NCBI GenBank assembly: GCA_009599575.1
Contig: VWND01000012.1
Coordinates: 496,001 to 560,000 of the forward strand
Direction: 5' to 3'
Source: Blumeriella jaapii
Lineage: Eukaryota > Ascomycota > Leotiomycetes > Helotiales > Drepanopezizaceae
DNA length: 64,000 bases
Made by a program: the position numbers and the translations under genes. Every line of letters begins with the position of its first letter. Position 1 is the first letter of the stretch. Below the pieces are notes generated by a model. It saw nothing but the letters and a program-made list of their open reading frames with translations. It was not told the origin of the DNA and did not search any database. Below, one piece after another: positions 25,449 through 36,015 of this stretch.

Positions 25449-26787
25449 GTAAACGCTTTGATATTTTATCGCGGAAAGCGTTTCGAAGCTGTTTGTTAAT
25501 TCGTATTTAAGCGTTTGCTGCGAAAATGGAAAATCGCAGATAAAAGCGCTAAAAGTCGTCGTACGTATTTATTGCAAGCATTTTAAATTCGTTTTCGGCT
25601 TTTTAAACGTTTGAAAAATCGGCCAGGAAATCGGCGATTTTTTTTATTAATTTTTCGGGAAATGTAAAATCGAAACGGTTTAAAATACGCGAAATAAAAA
25701 AATTTTTTATTACGCTTTCGGTTTAATCGAATATGTAATTTTTGCGAAATCGATCGCTAGCGAAATAATCGTAGTAAAATTCGAGGTTGTCGAGAATTTT
25801 AGTTTTTTAATAGCGTGTTTTGTAATTTTTATTATTATTTAATTTAAATTTAAGATTCGGAACGCGTTTTATACGAGCTAATCGAAAATTAGCAAATAAA
25901 TAAGAATTATAACGTTTAAAAAGCGCGCTAAAGTTTTGGCCGTCAGGGGGAGATTTAAAAAGAATTCGCGAAAAGCGTAGAAGTTAATTTGCAGCGTTTG
26001 TTGGTTGGAATGAAACGTTGCGAAAAAAAGCAGCAGATTCGCGATTGGCAGAAGCACGTTCGATAGATTTTATTAAACGCTTTGATTAAAGAGTCTGTCG
26101 CAATCGTATAATTTCTAAAAGTTGTTGTTTACGCTTTTGCGCTTTTTTCAGTTGATTTTGCAAAAGTTTTAATTAAACGCTTTTAGCGCTAGGCTGCAAG
26201 GAAAAAGTGGCAGGCGAAATGGTTGGTGCTTTGCCTTTTTTTTTATTTTTTTTTCCTCGGGAAAAAAATTGTTTTTTAAAAGAAAAAGCTTTTAGGAAAA
26301 GCTGCTTTTTCGCTGATTAAAAAAAGGGAGGTTAAAGTGTAATAATAAAAGCTGAAAAGCTTTGCTAAAAGGGAGATCGTTGAACAAAAGCTATTTTTCG
26401 CGAAGTGCGGAAATAAGCCTTTTTACGACCGGTCGATTATTTTGATGTGATTCGTAAGGAATTCGAAAGAAGAAATAGTTTACGCCGTCGCTAGCGTAGA
26501 AAAAAAGTTGTTGATAATATAACGATTTAATTAATCGAAGGGCTGAAAAATCAGTTAATTGGTCGCCGTGTTTATATGATATGAAAAACGAGCTTTTGGT
26601 TTTGTAATAAAATATTCATTTAGAATTAATAATTGCAGAAGGCAGAGGTTGCTAAGAGGAAAGAGCCTTATATATATAAATAGTTTCCACAGTTGATAGG
26701 AAGACCTATCAGGAGACCAGGGAGCTTGCAGCTATACGTAGTTGCTGGGGTGATATACGAGAGGTGGCAAAAGAGTGAATCGTTATA
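25449..26787 (+). repeat. 1.34-kb direct repeat B
   Basis: Partner of 18,110-19,452, less mutated and therefore closer to the ancestral sequence. It ends in the same normal-composition stretch, which contains the near-palindrome CAGCTATACGTAGTTGCTG. After 26,787 the two flanks diverge completely. No LTR-like element precedes this copy. Confidence 0.6.
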
Positions 26788-28750
26788 ATAAGCTCGCGCA
26801 TTTATGCGTTTCGAACGGAAAAGCAAAAGCTGTGTTAAATAATATAATTAATCAAAGAAAAAATCATGTTGCTAATAAAATTCTTAATGGCTCCGCAATT
26901 TACGATAGCGGTAAAAATCTTTTTAATACCGTTTTTATTTATAATAAATATATTTATCGAATAGAAATTGAAATTGATATTTGTTATATTAAATAAATCG
27001 TTCGAATAAAATATATTATAATTATTAAATAATAGTATAAATAGGTTTTTAATAGTTTTAAGCTTTTAATTATTTAGCTTTTTTTAAAAAATATTGCTTA
27101 ACGGAGTTTTTGCCCGGGCTTTTCGTCGCTTTTAACGACGAATGGGATTTTCGTTTTTTAAATATTCCGACGTTATATAACTTGGACTTTCGTAAATAAA
27201 ATAAAAGTTAATCGTTTGTAATTTTTTTTTTTTTTCGGCGTTTATATTTAAATAGCGAATACGTTTTTTTTTATTATCGGAAATAATAGCTAATAATTGT
27301 CGTAACGAATATAAACTTTTATTAATTATATTTATGGTTTTGATAAATCCGCTGTCGTTGCTTTTTATATTGCTTTTTTCGAAATCGAAATGTATTTTTT
27401 TTTTTTTTTCGAAAACAAGCTCGATTCGCTTCGAAAATATTTTTCCGCTCGCAAAACGCATTTTTTTATTTAAGCGTAAATTATTAATAAAACGCTTTTG
27501 GTTAGATTATATATTTTTTTAAAAATCGGTCGCGTTAATTTTATTCGGAAGCGTAATAAGACCGTTTGTTTTTCGTACCGTTATAAAGTTTTTTAAAATA
27601 CTGTTTCGAAATAATTCGTAAAATCGGTAATTAATTAATTAAGGAATATTTAATACCGATTTATTTTTTTTATTTACTTTTACAGAATTTTCGGTTTTAG
27701 CGTATTTTTAATATAATCAGGCTTTTAAAAAAAATTCAAATCAAAATTTATCGATATTCGTAGGGTTTTTGAAATAAATGCGGACGTATACGATGCGTTT
27801 TTTTAATAATATTCGACAAATAGTTTCTAACGGTTGATACTTATAGATCGGAGCGGAAAATCTTTTTTTTAGCGAAATAATTTTTTATTTCGAATAGCTA
27901 ATATCGAATATCGTTTTTAAAAAAAAATTGAAAATTGCGAATGTTTCGGATTTCGAAAAGTTTTTTAAATCGCTAAAAATTGTAATCTACGGAAAAAAAA
28001 AAATCGCGGGTTTTATTTTTAAAATAAATAGTTCGCTTTTAAGATTTTATAAAAGTTCGGAGCGAAAAAGCAGTATTAATAACGCTATTAGCGTTAAATT
28101 GAAAATTAAAAAATTAGCGTTGGGAATTCCGAAATTTGTTTCGAAAAGTATTAAAGTTTTGGCTAAAAAACGTTGGAATTTTATTTGCTAAGCTTTTATA
28201 ACGGCAAAGCCTAGCTTTTATAATTTTATTTTTTTTCGCGTTCGGCTTTTAATTAAGATTTTACGCGAAAAAAATATAATAAAATAAAAAGAAAAAAAAT
28301 AGCGTGGAAGCTCGCGAAAAGTTTTTGTAAGCTTATTTATAGCGAAAGGTAATAAAAGTGAAAATGGTTGCGAAAATAAAAAAAAATCGAAAAATAAAAA
28401 ATTTTCGTCGGTTTAGTTTTCGCGATTGTTTTTCGCTTATTCTGTTATATTGTTTGTATTTTCGGTTTTTCGTAATACGGCGTTGCTAATATTTTAGGTT
28501 TGGATTTCTGCCTGTTTTTTTTTTCAGAACCTGTTAAATTTTTTTTCTTTTTCGCGGTCGATAATTAAGCCTGATTTTCTATCGAAATTTGGAGCCTGAA
28601 ACATGCGAAATTTGGTTTGGAACGTAGAATTAAATACTTATCGGCCGGTTCGTTTTCTAAAAGATTCAGATTATTATAATTAAAAATCAAAACCAAAAAA
28701 CAAAAGTGCATTTATTCGTAAGACTAAATCTTAAGAAATTATAAAAATAC
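26788..28750 (-). other. AT-rich DNA with a decayed minus-strand coding frame
   Basis: A minus-strand frame can be followed from about 28,197 to 27,132 with only a handful of TAA/TAG stops. Its last 109 codons (27,461-27,132) are uninterrupted. Segments such as NYRFYELFRNSILKNFITVR and SNDSGFIKTINIINKSLYSL look like ordinary protein. I do not recognise a family. It is probably a former transposon or host gene mutated together with the isochore. From 28,200 to 28,750 I see no feature. Confidence 0.35.
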
Positions 28751-29535
28751 AAGAAATCCTTTTGACTATATTCCGAAGATCGGCAGGTCAGGCCTGCCTC
28801 GGGATTCGGTTGATCCTGGCCAAAGCTTGATCCTGGCCAAGGCTGCATGCTGATGTTTATTTCTAGCCAGTACTTTCTAGCATGCTTCTTCATCGGTCAG
28901 CCGGTGCCCTCTGACAGTGGCTGTAGCTGTGAAACTGATGGAGGTGGGGAGAGGGGGGGGGAGGGGGAAGCGCAAAAGTAGACGAATCGAATCGAATCAA
29001 GAAATGGAAGAACGTGATGCAGATGTGGAATTGGTTGATTATGGTATTATTACGCTAAGGAAGTAGCGCTGTGAATCTGAATCTGAAGTGCATGCCGTGT
29101 ATACGAGAGCCGAGAGACTGGCATCTTTCAGGTCTTGTGCTCGCTGTGCTCGCTGTGCTCGCGCCAGCAGGGACGAGATATGGAATTGAGAAGGGAAAGA
29201 TGGACTAAGCGGCGCGTTTCTATGGATCTGGCGAATAGGGTAGCAGGAGTATGCGGACACGGAGATAGGATACAGTGAATAGAACAGCGGAATGAACACG
29301 GACATAAATACAGTGAATTGAACAGCCGAATGAATATAGACATAGATACAGTGAATAGAACAACCGAATGAACATAGACATAGATACAGTGAATAAAACA
29401 ATCGAAATAGATAAGCTGAGGATCACATATGCCAGCGTGAACAGAGCCAGCGTGAACCGTGCCAGCGTGAACCGTGCCGACCGACTAACCAAACTCCTTT
29501 GCTCCGCGCCCAAAGATGGTTTACTATCCTGCCGT
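28751..29535. other. Isochore boundary with minisatellites
   Basis: Base composition returns to normal here. Short tandem repeats follow: a TTGATCCTGGCCAA duplication near 28,810-28,845, a G-rich tract at 28,945-28,970, GTGCTCGCT repeated about three times at 29,138-29,165, four 38-bp units anchored by ATACAGTGAAT at 29,270, 29,308, 29,346 and 29,384, and three copies of a CCAGCGTGAACCGTG unit at about 29,433-29,480. Open frames here are repeat-driven and not convincing genes. Confidence 0.6.
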
Positions 29536-30893
29536 TCAGCCCCGAGCGACGGTGTCTTGAATAAGCTGGTAACATTCCTCCGGCGAATCGAACACGTGCC
29601 AGATGGCTTTAGGCACATCCTTGAAGGCCTTCTCGAAGCGTTTCGGCTCGTTCTTTTCTTCGATGCCGAGCGCGGCGATGTCGGTGACTTTCCGGATCAG
29701 AATCAGCTTCACGAAGCCGTGGTGCTTTCGATAGCTGGAAGTCCCGTTAGCGTCCGCCTGATTCAACCAGAGGGTCCCGACGAGCACCTACATCTCTGCG
29801 TAGGTCTCCGGGTCGGCCTGCGTGGAATCCCCGACACAGATCATCTTGCGTTGGGGTAGCCAACTGTGGATCTTGGTGATCCGATCGACCTTGTACTCCT
29901 GCGTCCCGAGCGTGAGATTCGAAAGAAGCCCAGCGAGGTTCATCCAGCTCGCGTCTCGGAGGATGATGGTTCCGTGGGGGTAGAACTGCTGTCGAAAGTC
30001 ACGGAGGAACGAATACAGGTTGTATGGGGAGGCCGAGAGGTAGAAGAAGGGCGACGCAGGAGAGATGATGCTTTGGATGAAGGCGTACAGTTCCGGCATG
30101 CCCTCGATCGGGGTACCCGGGGATACGAAAGTCGATCGCAAGATACCGATCGGATCGCCCGTTTGGGTAACCTTGATGGTATCGTCAATGTCTGGAGGGG
30201 GTCAGTCTCGTGGCCACAGAATCCCGACCTCAGCTCACCTGAGATCACACCCCAGCCCTCTGGCTCGGCGTGGACAGTGTTGGATTGCAAAATCCCATTC
30301 GCTCCTGGGGGCACGAGTGCGACGCTCGAGACGACGGTCCCGTCCTCGTGGGACGGCACGGCCTTGACGTCGCTGCTGATTCCATGCCTCCCGCCAGGTC
30401 CCAACCTGATCTCTCTCTTTCTCGCAAAGTCAATCCTCATGGACCGGCCCGGCCGTATGCTTTGCACGAAAGGCATCAAGCGTTCCCGGATCGTAGCCTC
30501 TTGCGCATGGCCCTTCCCCAGGCCAACTTTCTCGGCGAGATCGGCCACGATCGTGCTCACTTCCACGCCGGTATCCCTCTCGAACACGGCGGCCACAAAC
30601 TCGGCCTCCCACTCTCCTTTCGAATTGCGATAGGCCGTGTTGTCGAGGAGCCAGACGGTGTCGTTCCCGCTAACTGGTCGCGAAAGAGGGTTCCACGAAC
30701 CCAGGTAAGAGAGCAAGTTGGCGGCCAAGGAAGGGAGGTAATGGGGCGCCTGAGGCGACTTGATGTCCGGCAGGCAGCTTTCGACATCAACAAACTTGCG
30801 TTCCCGTCGGGTCCTGTGCTCCATGAAGCTTCCTCCCGGAGCCGTGGCCATGGTCTCAGCCATGGCTTCTGCGTCGCGAGGGACTTGCGACAT
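29536..30893 (-). CDS. App1-family phosphatidate phosphatase (DUF2183)
   Basis: The product is predicted to dephosphorylate phosphatidate to diacylglycerol with Mg2+. The yeast relative App1 acts at cortical actin patches. Three exons (30,893-30,239; 30,191-29,792; 29,734-29,536) joined across 47- and 57-bp introns give 417 residues in frame. The first intron interrupts the catalytic motif, and splicing yields ISDIDDTIKVTQ, the DxDxT HAD-type active site. Then follow TFVSPGTPIEGMPELY, FFYLSASPYNLY, a KVDRI segment, and VGDSTQADPETYAE, all diagnostic of the App1 catalytic domain. An upstream WLLDNTAYR segment is also typical. The in-frame upstream stretch to about 31,060 has no stop, and an ATG at 31,156 could be joined to it by a short intron, so the true N-terminus may be longer. 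Much shorter than yeast App1. Confidence 0.85.
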
Positions 30894-32794
30894 GCTGGGG
30901 ATGACAGAGGCCTTGTGTGTGTAGCGATCGATGATGCGAGGGTTATGCCAGTTGTAAACAAAGATGTTGAACGGCCAAAACCGAGCTCGCTTAGTAGGCG
31001 AAGGACGAGGGGACGCAACGAAGATATACTCTGTCGGTACAGCATCACGTACAGGACACCGGTCAGCCTTCTAAGCCTCTTACTCGCTTCTCTTGGCTTC
31101 AGTACGTATGTACACCGTACGAGGTCAGAAGCTTCGGAGCCAAGTCGCAGCTTCATCGTGGCCGATGTGGTTTCAGCCGTCAGCCGTCAGCCGCCAGCCG
31201 CGCTCTCGTCCAGCCTCTTTCGCGCGCGCTGCTGTCATCAAGCCGTCTGCTTACTGTGTGTGTGTTAACCAGCCGCGCAGATATACGCTCCTTTGGTCTG
31301 AAGGTGGCGGTGAATACGACGCTGCGCCAGTAACGTGATCACCAGGTCAGTTGGCTGCCTCTCTCCTCGCCCACGATCCATCACTTGACGTGACGCGCTG
31401 ATGCAAAGTCATTGGGCCTGACTCGAGAGTCCCCAACAGACCGCGATCCCTTGGGCGTTCGAGGTGAGAAAAGCGCGAGACAACACATCAAGAGGTCGCT
31501 GAGCATGATGTGTTCGGATTGTGTTCGGATTGTGTTCGGATGGCTGGTGTTGATGACGGGAAAGAGGGGAAAGCCGCGACGACGACTTGGCATTCATTAA
31601 TCAGCAGCACGTGAGGGTTGAATGGCTTCAACTCTCACCAGCATCTCACATCTCAGCTTCACCACCGCTCATCGCCGCCGCAGAACACAGGTCGATGAGG
31701 TAGCCGTGACGACGCGTGTGCGAAGAGCCAGTTTTCCAAAACAATGGCCGAATACGATCGAGGCTCTGTCAACCGCACTGGACTGTTGGTGGCACAGGGC
31801 CCTGCACACATCACATTCCATCTGGAAGCAATCGAGAACCTGCCAGCTAGGATTTGAAGAGAACTGTTAAGGGGCCACCTCGTGTAGGTAAGATGTCGTA
31901 AGGCAAGGAGTTAGAAATCGTGTAGGTTAAAGTACCTTCGTGTGGTTTTCATCCAAAGCTCGGCTCGGCGTAGCATCTCACGATCTTGAATGTCGATAAG
32001 GATTGTGAAGACTTCTTTCTAGAAAATCACGGGCCAAGATCTTAAAAACACGATAAAAATGCAAGAATGGTCGAAACAGAAAACATTGGTATGATGCCCG
32101 CTCACGGCAAACGGCCTGGCCGTTATCTCGGATTCTAGTTACTTCATCCTTAGTTACTTTATCCTCGAATTGACAAATAGCCAGGCTCGACTATGCTACA
32201 GGTCCGAATCCCACACCGGTCTCTTTCTTTGCTCGCCACATAAAGCTTCCGTGAATCTGGCCCAGGTGTTCGAGACCTGCATGAATCTCGACTCCAAGCT
32301 CTGCATTGCCTCGCCGTCCAAGATGCACATCACTGGAAATTGACTCGTGCACATCCAAACTCGTGCGTTCCAGGATTTGTTTCGAGAACATGCACTTCAC
32401 GTCGTCACGTCACGTTGATCCACCTTGGGAAAGCCTCAGATGACCAAGTCGTGTTAAGATATCGACGGCAGCGTTATAGGGTTGTGTTAAACGAACTACG
32501 GATGGCTGCCCGAAAGCGGCACACAGATGCGAGAATGCTGGCTACTATTGGTATGACGTGATGCATAATTTATAATGCTTCTCGCTCGGTTGTACGATCC
32601 TGACGTGAGTGCTAACGTCCCGAACTGTATGACTCGGCTCTTGCCCAAGCAGGCGGCTTTGTTGACCATGTTAATTAAACGAGCACAGATCCTCAGGATG
32701 TCCATCGACCGTTCGGATATCGCCCAACCCGAACATGTAGAATCCCAGTCAGTGTAATTCCAGACCTTTGGCTGTCGATGCCTCTGTACACACC
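30894..32794. other. Intergenic region
   Basis: The promoter and perhaps a first exon of the App1-like gene occupy 30,894-31,160. GTCAGCC repeats lie at about 31,170-31,200. Three tandem copies of TGTGTTCGGAT lie at about 31,508-31,541. An 82-codon open frame from ATG 31,622 to 31,870 starts MASTLTSISHLSFTTAH but has no recognisable domain and I do not call it. The rest shows nothing I can support. Confidence 0.5.
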
Positions 32795-33314
32795 ATGACA
32801 CCCAAGCTGGCGAACGACTTTCTAGATCTACAACTCGCGTGGAGCAAGGAAACGCTGCGCTCTAGTCCCAGCAAAAAGTCCCCAGCTGCCCCACGACGTC
32901 GAAAGGCCCTTTACCAGTTTCTACGAAGACTCGAAAACATCACGGTCTTGATCTCGGAACTTCTCGAGCTCTCAGACGACCTCCTGCGCTTCCACTGGTC
33001 CACAGCACGCGAACCGCACTTCACCCACATCCAAACCCAATTCCAAAGGCTCGTCACCCAACTCTCAACAAGACACGTGAACCACTTTTGGAGCGCGGAT
33101 GCGCTCGTGCTAGAGAGGAACAGTCGAGATAGAGAGGAACAGTCGAGATTACGTGCCGTGGTTGGCGAAGCTGAATCGGGACGCAGAGGCGCTGGTGAGG
33201 CTGTTGCAGTCACGGATGGGGCATGAGAAGAGCATCGTGAAGAGAGTTGACTATTATTCGCTGCTTGCTTGGGCTCCAGATGACGCTTTTGGGTCAAGTC
33301 TTTCTAGATCCTGA
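32795..33314 (+). pseudogene. Small unknown gene broken by a 19-bp tandem duplication
   Basis: The ATG at 32,795 opens a coding-looking frame (MTPKLANDFLDLQLAWSKE) with a basic patch SPSKKSPAAPRRRK and a likely helical, Leu-rich segment. At 33,112-33,149 the same 19 bp occurs twice in a row. After it the frame runs into low-quality sequence and stops at 33,226. If one copy is ignored, the frame continues with Arg-Asp-Tyr-Val-Pro-Trp and then VRLLQSRMGHEKSIVKRVDY to a TGA at 33,312-33,314, about 166 residues in total. The downstream part has the better coding character in that frame. I do not recognise the family. Either this copy is a recent pseudogene or the duplication is an assembly or isolate-specific change. 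Confidence 0.55.
33112..33149. repeat. Perfect 19-bp tandem duplication
   Basis: Positions 33,112-33,130 and 33,131-33,149 are identical and begin AGAGAGGAAC. Nineteen is not a multiple of three, so it shifts the reading frame of the surrounding gene. Confidence 0.95.
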
Positions 33315-33951
33315 GCAAGAGAAAAAGGCGGACTCTTAATCAGCTGTTAAGCTCAGATGATACATAGATAGATTGTCGAAGTGACACAAGCAGAAACTGA
33401 CGGTCGATATGACCTAAAGAAACACTCAGCTTCAACAGCTCTGACACTCTTAACTTTTCGAAGGTGGCTTCACCAACACAATGGAGAACCATCCCGCCTG
33501 GAGGGGGAGGGCTCAAATGGCGGACCTTTTGTCACACATTTCCTTCATATCACTGCTTTCTCGAGGGTCTCTTGTATGTAAAAATCCCCAGCTTAGCACG
33601 TCTCCAATGCCCTGCGGGAGGCTTGAGGTAGCACATTTCACTGCCCCCTCCAGACGTTAAATAATAATAATATCATCATCAACAAGCAGAAACGGTCCAG
33701 CATCGACGCAATCCATTGGTGCGAACAACCTGAACACGAGAAAGGCGCCGTCGATGTCAATAGCTTCAAAGTCACGTGAGCGCCGACGCGACCTTGTTCG
33801 ACCCCGCCAACGACATCTGCTTCCAAACTCAATCAACAATCAACACCATCTCCGCCAGATTTATGTCACCGAAATATCCGATATCTCGTCTTTCTCTGCC
33901 CTTTACACCAGACCCCGAGTTGTCTCTCTGTTCGTTCTACACAACACCATC
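33315..33951. other. Intergenic region, promoter of the PNPOx-like gene
   Basis: About 640 bp of normal composition, with an ATAATAATAATATC run near 33,660 and a CT/CA-rich leader close to the ATG. I see no other feature. Confidence 0.5.
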
Positions 33952-34774
33952 ATGGCGACAGAAGCACACCTCAGCCACGAAACCGCCGCCGGATCAGTAA
34001 CTGTCCCAGTCGCCAATTGTCTCCCCGCCGAGGTCGTGCAATGTCTGAACAATGCTCGATTCGTACGTTCGTTCCGTTCAGCTAAATATCCAATCCACCA
34101 TGTTCATCCTTAGCGTTTCGACAATAGCTAACAATCTCCAGCTGCACCTCGCAACATGCACCAACCTCTTCCCCCACGTCTCTCTCATGAACTACACCTA
34201 CCTGCCCTCCACACCCTACAACGGCTCCCCAACCATTGTCATGACCACCAACCCCTCCTCCAAAAAGACCCTCAACCTCGTTTCCAACCCCAACGTCTCC
34301 CTCCTCGTCCACGACTGGGTGTCGCACCGCCCTCCCACCACCAACCGCCGCGGCTCCGCGGGCGACCGCATCGGCTTGCCCCCTCCAGAGGCCTCCCGCT
34401 CGTCTCTCGCTTCCCTCCTCCTGAATCTCAACACGAGCGCCATCAGCAGCATATCCGCGACGATCAACGGGAAGGCGAAGCTGGTCGAGCGCGGCACGGA
34501 CGAGGAGCGCTACTACAAGGAGCGGCATCTCGAGAACAACACGTTCGCGGAGGGGTCCGAGGCCGAGGGCGCGCGGAACCTGTGGGGCGAGGCGCCGGAT
34601 GGGGGTCGGGAGATGTACATTGAGGGCGAGGCCGTCCGGGTGGTGGTGGTGCGGATCACGGATGGGAGGGTCAGCGACTGGAAGGGCGGAGTGCGGGGAT
34701 GGAATCTGGGCATTGCTGAGGCTGCGGCCGACAATCATGTCGCGGATGGGGGTCTGGTCAACGGCGTTGTGTGA
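33952..34774 (+). CDS. PNPOx-like FMN-binding split-barrel protein
   Basis: Two exons (33,952-34,062 and 34,142-34,774) joined in phase across a 79-bp GTACGT..CTCCAG intron with a GCTAAC branch site encode 247 residues. The joined sequence reads NNARFLHLATCTNLFPHVSL, then MNYTYLPSTPYNGSPTIVMT, followed by KTLNLVSNPNVSLLVHDWVS. This is the pyridoxamine-5'-phosphate-oxidase-like fold shared with the poorly characterised yeast proteins YLR456W and YPR172W. The family binds FMN; a true PNPOx activity is not established. Residues about 95-130 form a loop rich in Pro, Arg and Ser that is not conserved in general. The C-terminal MYIEGEAVRVVVVRITDGRV strand followed by WKGGVRGWNL closes the barrel. 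The gene converges on the MFS gene downstream. Confidence 0.82.
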
Positions 34775-35642
34775 GGAATCTGGTCTCGTGCGTGGGCGGC
34801 GTTGGGGTTCAAGGGCTTTGGGCAGCTTGCGATGGGCTGGATGTCTATCTCCTCGGCGGATCGAAAAGCACCGGGCAGGGAGTGGGATGGAATCTTGGCC
34901 CGGGTTCTTCGCCTGGCGAGCAATACATTGAACTTCTCCTCGCCCGAAATCTGGCCTTTCAAGTTTCTCTTTCGCGGTATGCATGTTCGGACCGCGACTC
35001 TCAGGGCTCTCCTTCGCCCAAGATAGAATCGCGTCGCGGCTCGTTTCGCCAGCAGCAAGTCTGCTGATCCTATCCTCTCATCCCGCTCTGGCTGTTCCGA
35101 ACAAGTCGCCAGCAACGTGCACGTGTGTCCCTTGTCTCGCCATGTTCTCACACACGACACCTACAATGATCAGTTCCGAGCGCGGCCTGACCTCGCTCAG
35201 CAAGCTCGCTACCTCCAGTCGGAACAGAGGACCATGTGGGGCGTTCGAGAGAGCTTTGATACGTGATGGAACCCGGCATGACTAGACGTGAGCGAGGTGC
35301 GTTGACTACGAGACAGACGGTGGCCAGTGGCCAGTGCCCGGGCTAGACACCAGTACCGGAACGGGAACACATGGCAGAGGAACAGGTCTTTAGGGGAAGA
35401 TTGGTTGATGTCTGTTTGCGACGGGCTGTCACTTGATGCCCAGACGACCTCTTCCTGCCAGCCGCGCGGCGGTTTGTCTGTGGCTCGACCCTAGGAGGCG
35501 AGGTCAAGTGAGACGCGCTCACGAGAAGGGGCCGGGGGCCTAGCCTAGACCTGTCTTTCCAATCCGCGAGGCGAGCGAAATCCTATAAAACGCTTGCACA
35601 AGATCCTGGGCCCCCATCCCAGGCAGCTCTGATGTCGTGTCT
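34775..35642. other. Convergent intergenic region
   Basis: Lies between the 3' ends of the PNPOx-like (+) and MFS (-) genes. Several overlapping open frames exist on both strands, as expected for GC-rich DNA. None has coding character or a known domain. Confidence 0.5.
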
Positions 35643-35974
35643 CTAACGCGGTGCTTGAGGAGCGACACGATCGTCTTCCAGCCTCCCCTCGGCTTCTTGC
35701 GGATACCACCTCATGGACACGGTCCCGACCAGCGCAACGGCAATCAGCACGAGCCAGACCAGATACCCGTCGAGGAACTGGCTGCGAGCACCCGCAGCGA
35801 AGAGGCTCGTAAAGGCAATCGGCCCAACGGTCCGCGTGGCGCTCGTCAGGGTCAGCGCCATGGCGTTCAGAGTTGCCAGCGTATCCGGCGACGGCGAAAC
35901 ATCGTTCAGCGCCAGCTGGACCCCGGCTATGGGGCTGGTCAGCCATTGAAGTTTATGAGAATGCATGTCATTTC

Positions 35975-36015
<41 letters not shown>

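Larger units (their letters stand above)
1..28750. other. AT-rich, RIP-mutated transposon isochore
   Basis: The whole stretch is visibly AT-rich, with long A and T runs and no uninterrupted gene. Recognisable retrotransposon protein motifs can be read through it only by passing many TAA/TAG codons that would be CAA/CAG/TGG if C-to-T and G-to-A changes were reversed. This is the expected footprint of repeat-induced point mutation in ascomycetes. A few short islands keep normal composition (about 6,940-7,205, 17,990-18,110, 19,350-19,450, 22,480-22,655 and 26,690-26,780). The change to gene-bearing DNA occurs near 28,750. Confidence 0.9.

Noticed and set aside
29039..29618. Overlapping Cys/Tyr-rich frames near the isochore edge
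   Set aside because: They are translations of the 38-bp minisatellite in three frames.
34082..34984. A 300-codon minus-strand frame
   Set aside because: It is antisense to the PNPOx-like gene, whose plus-strand frame has the conserved family motifs and a proper intron.
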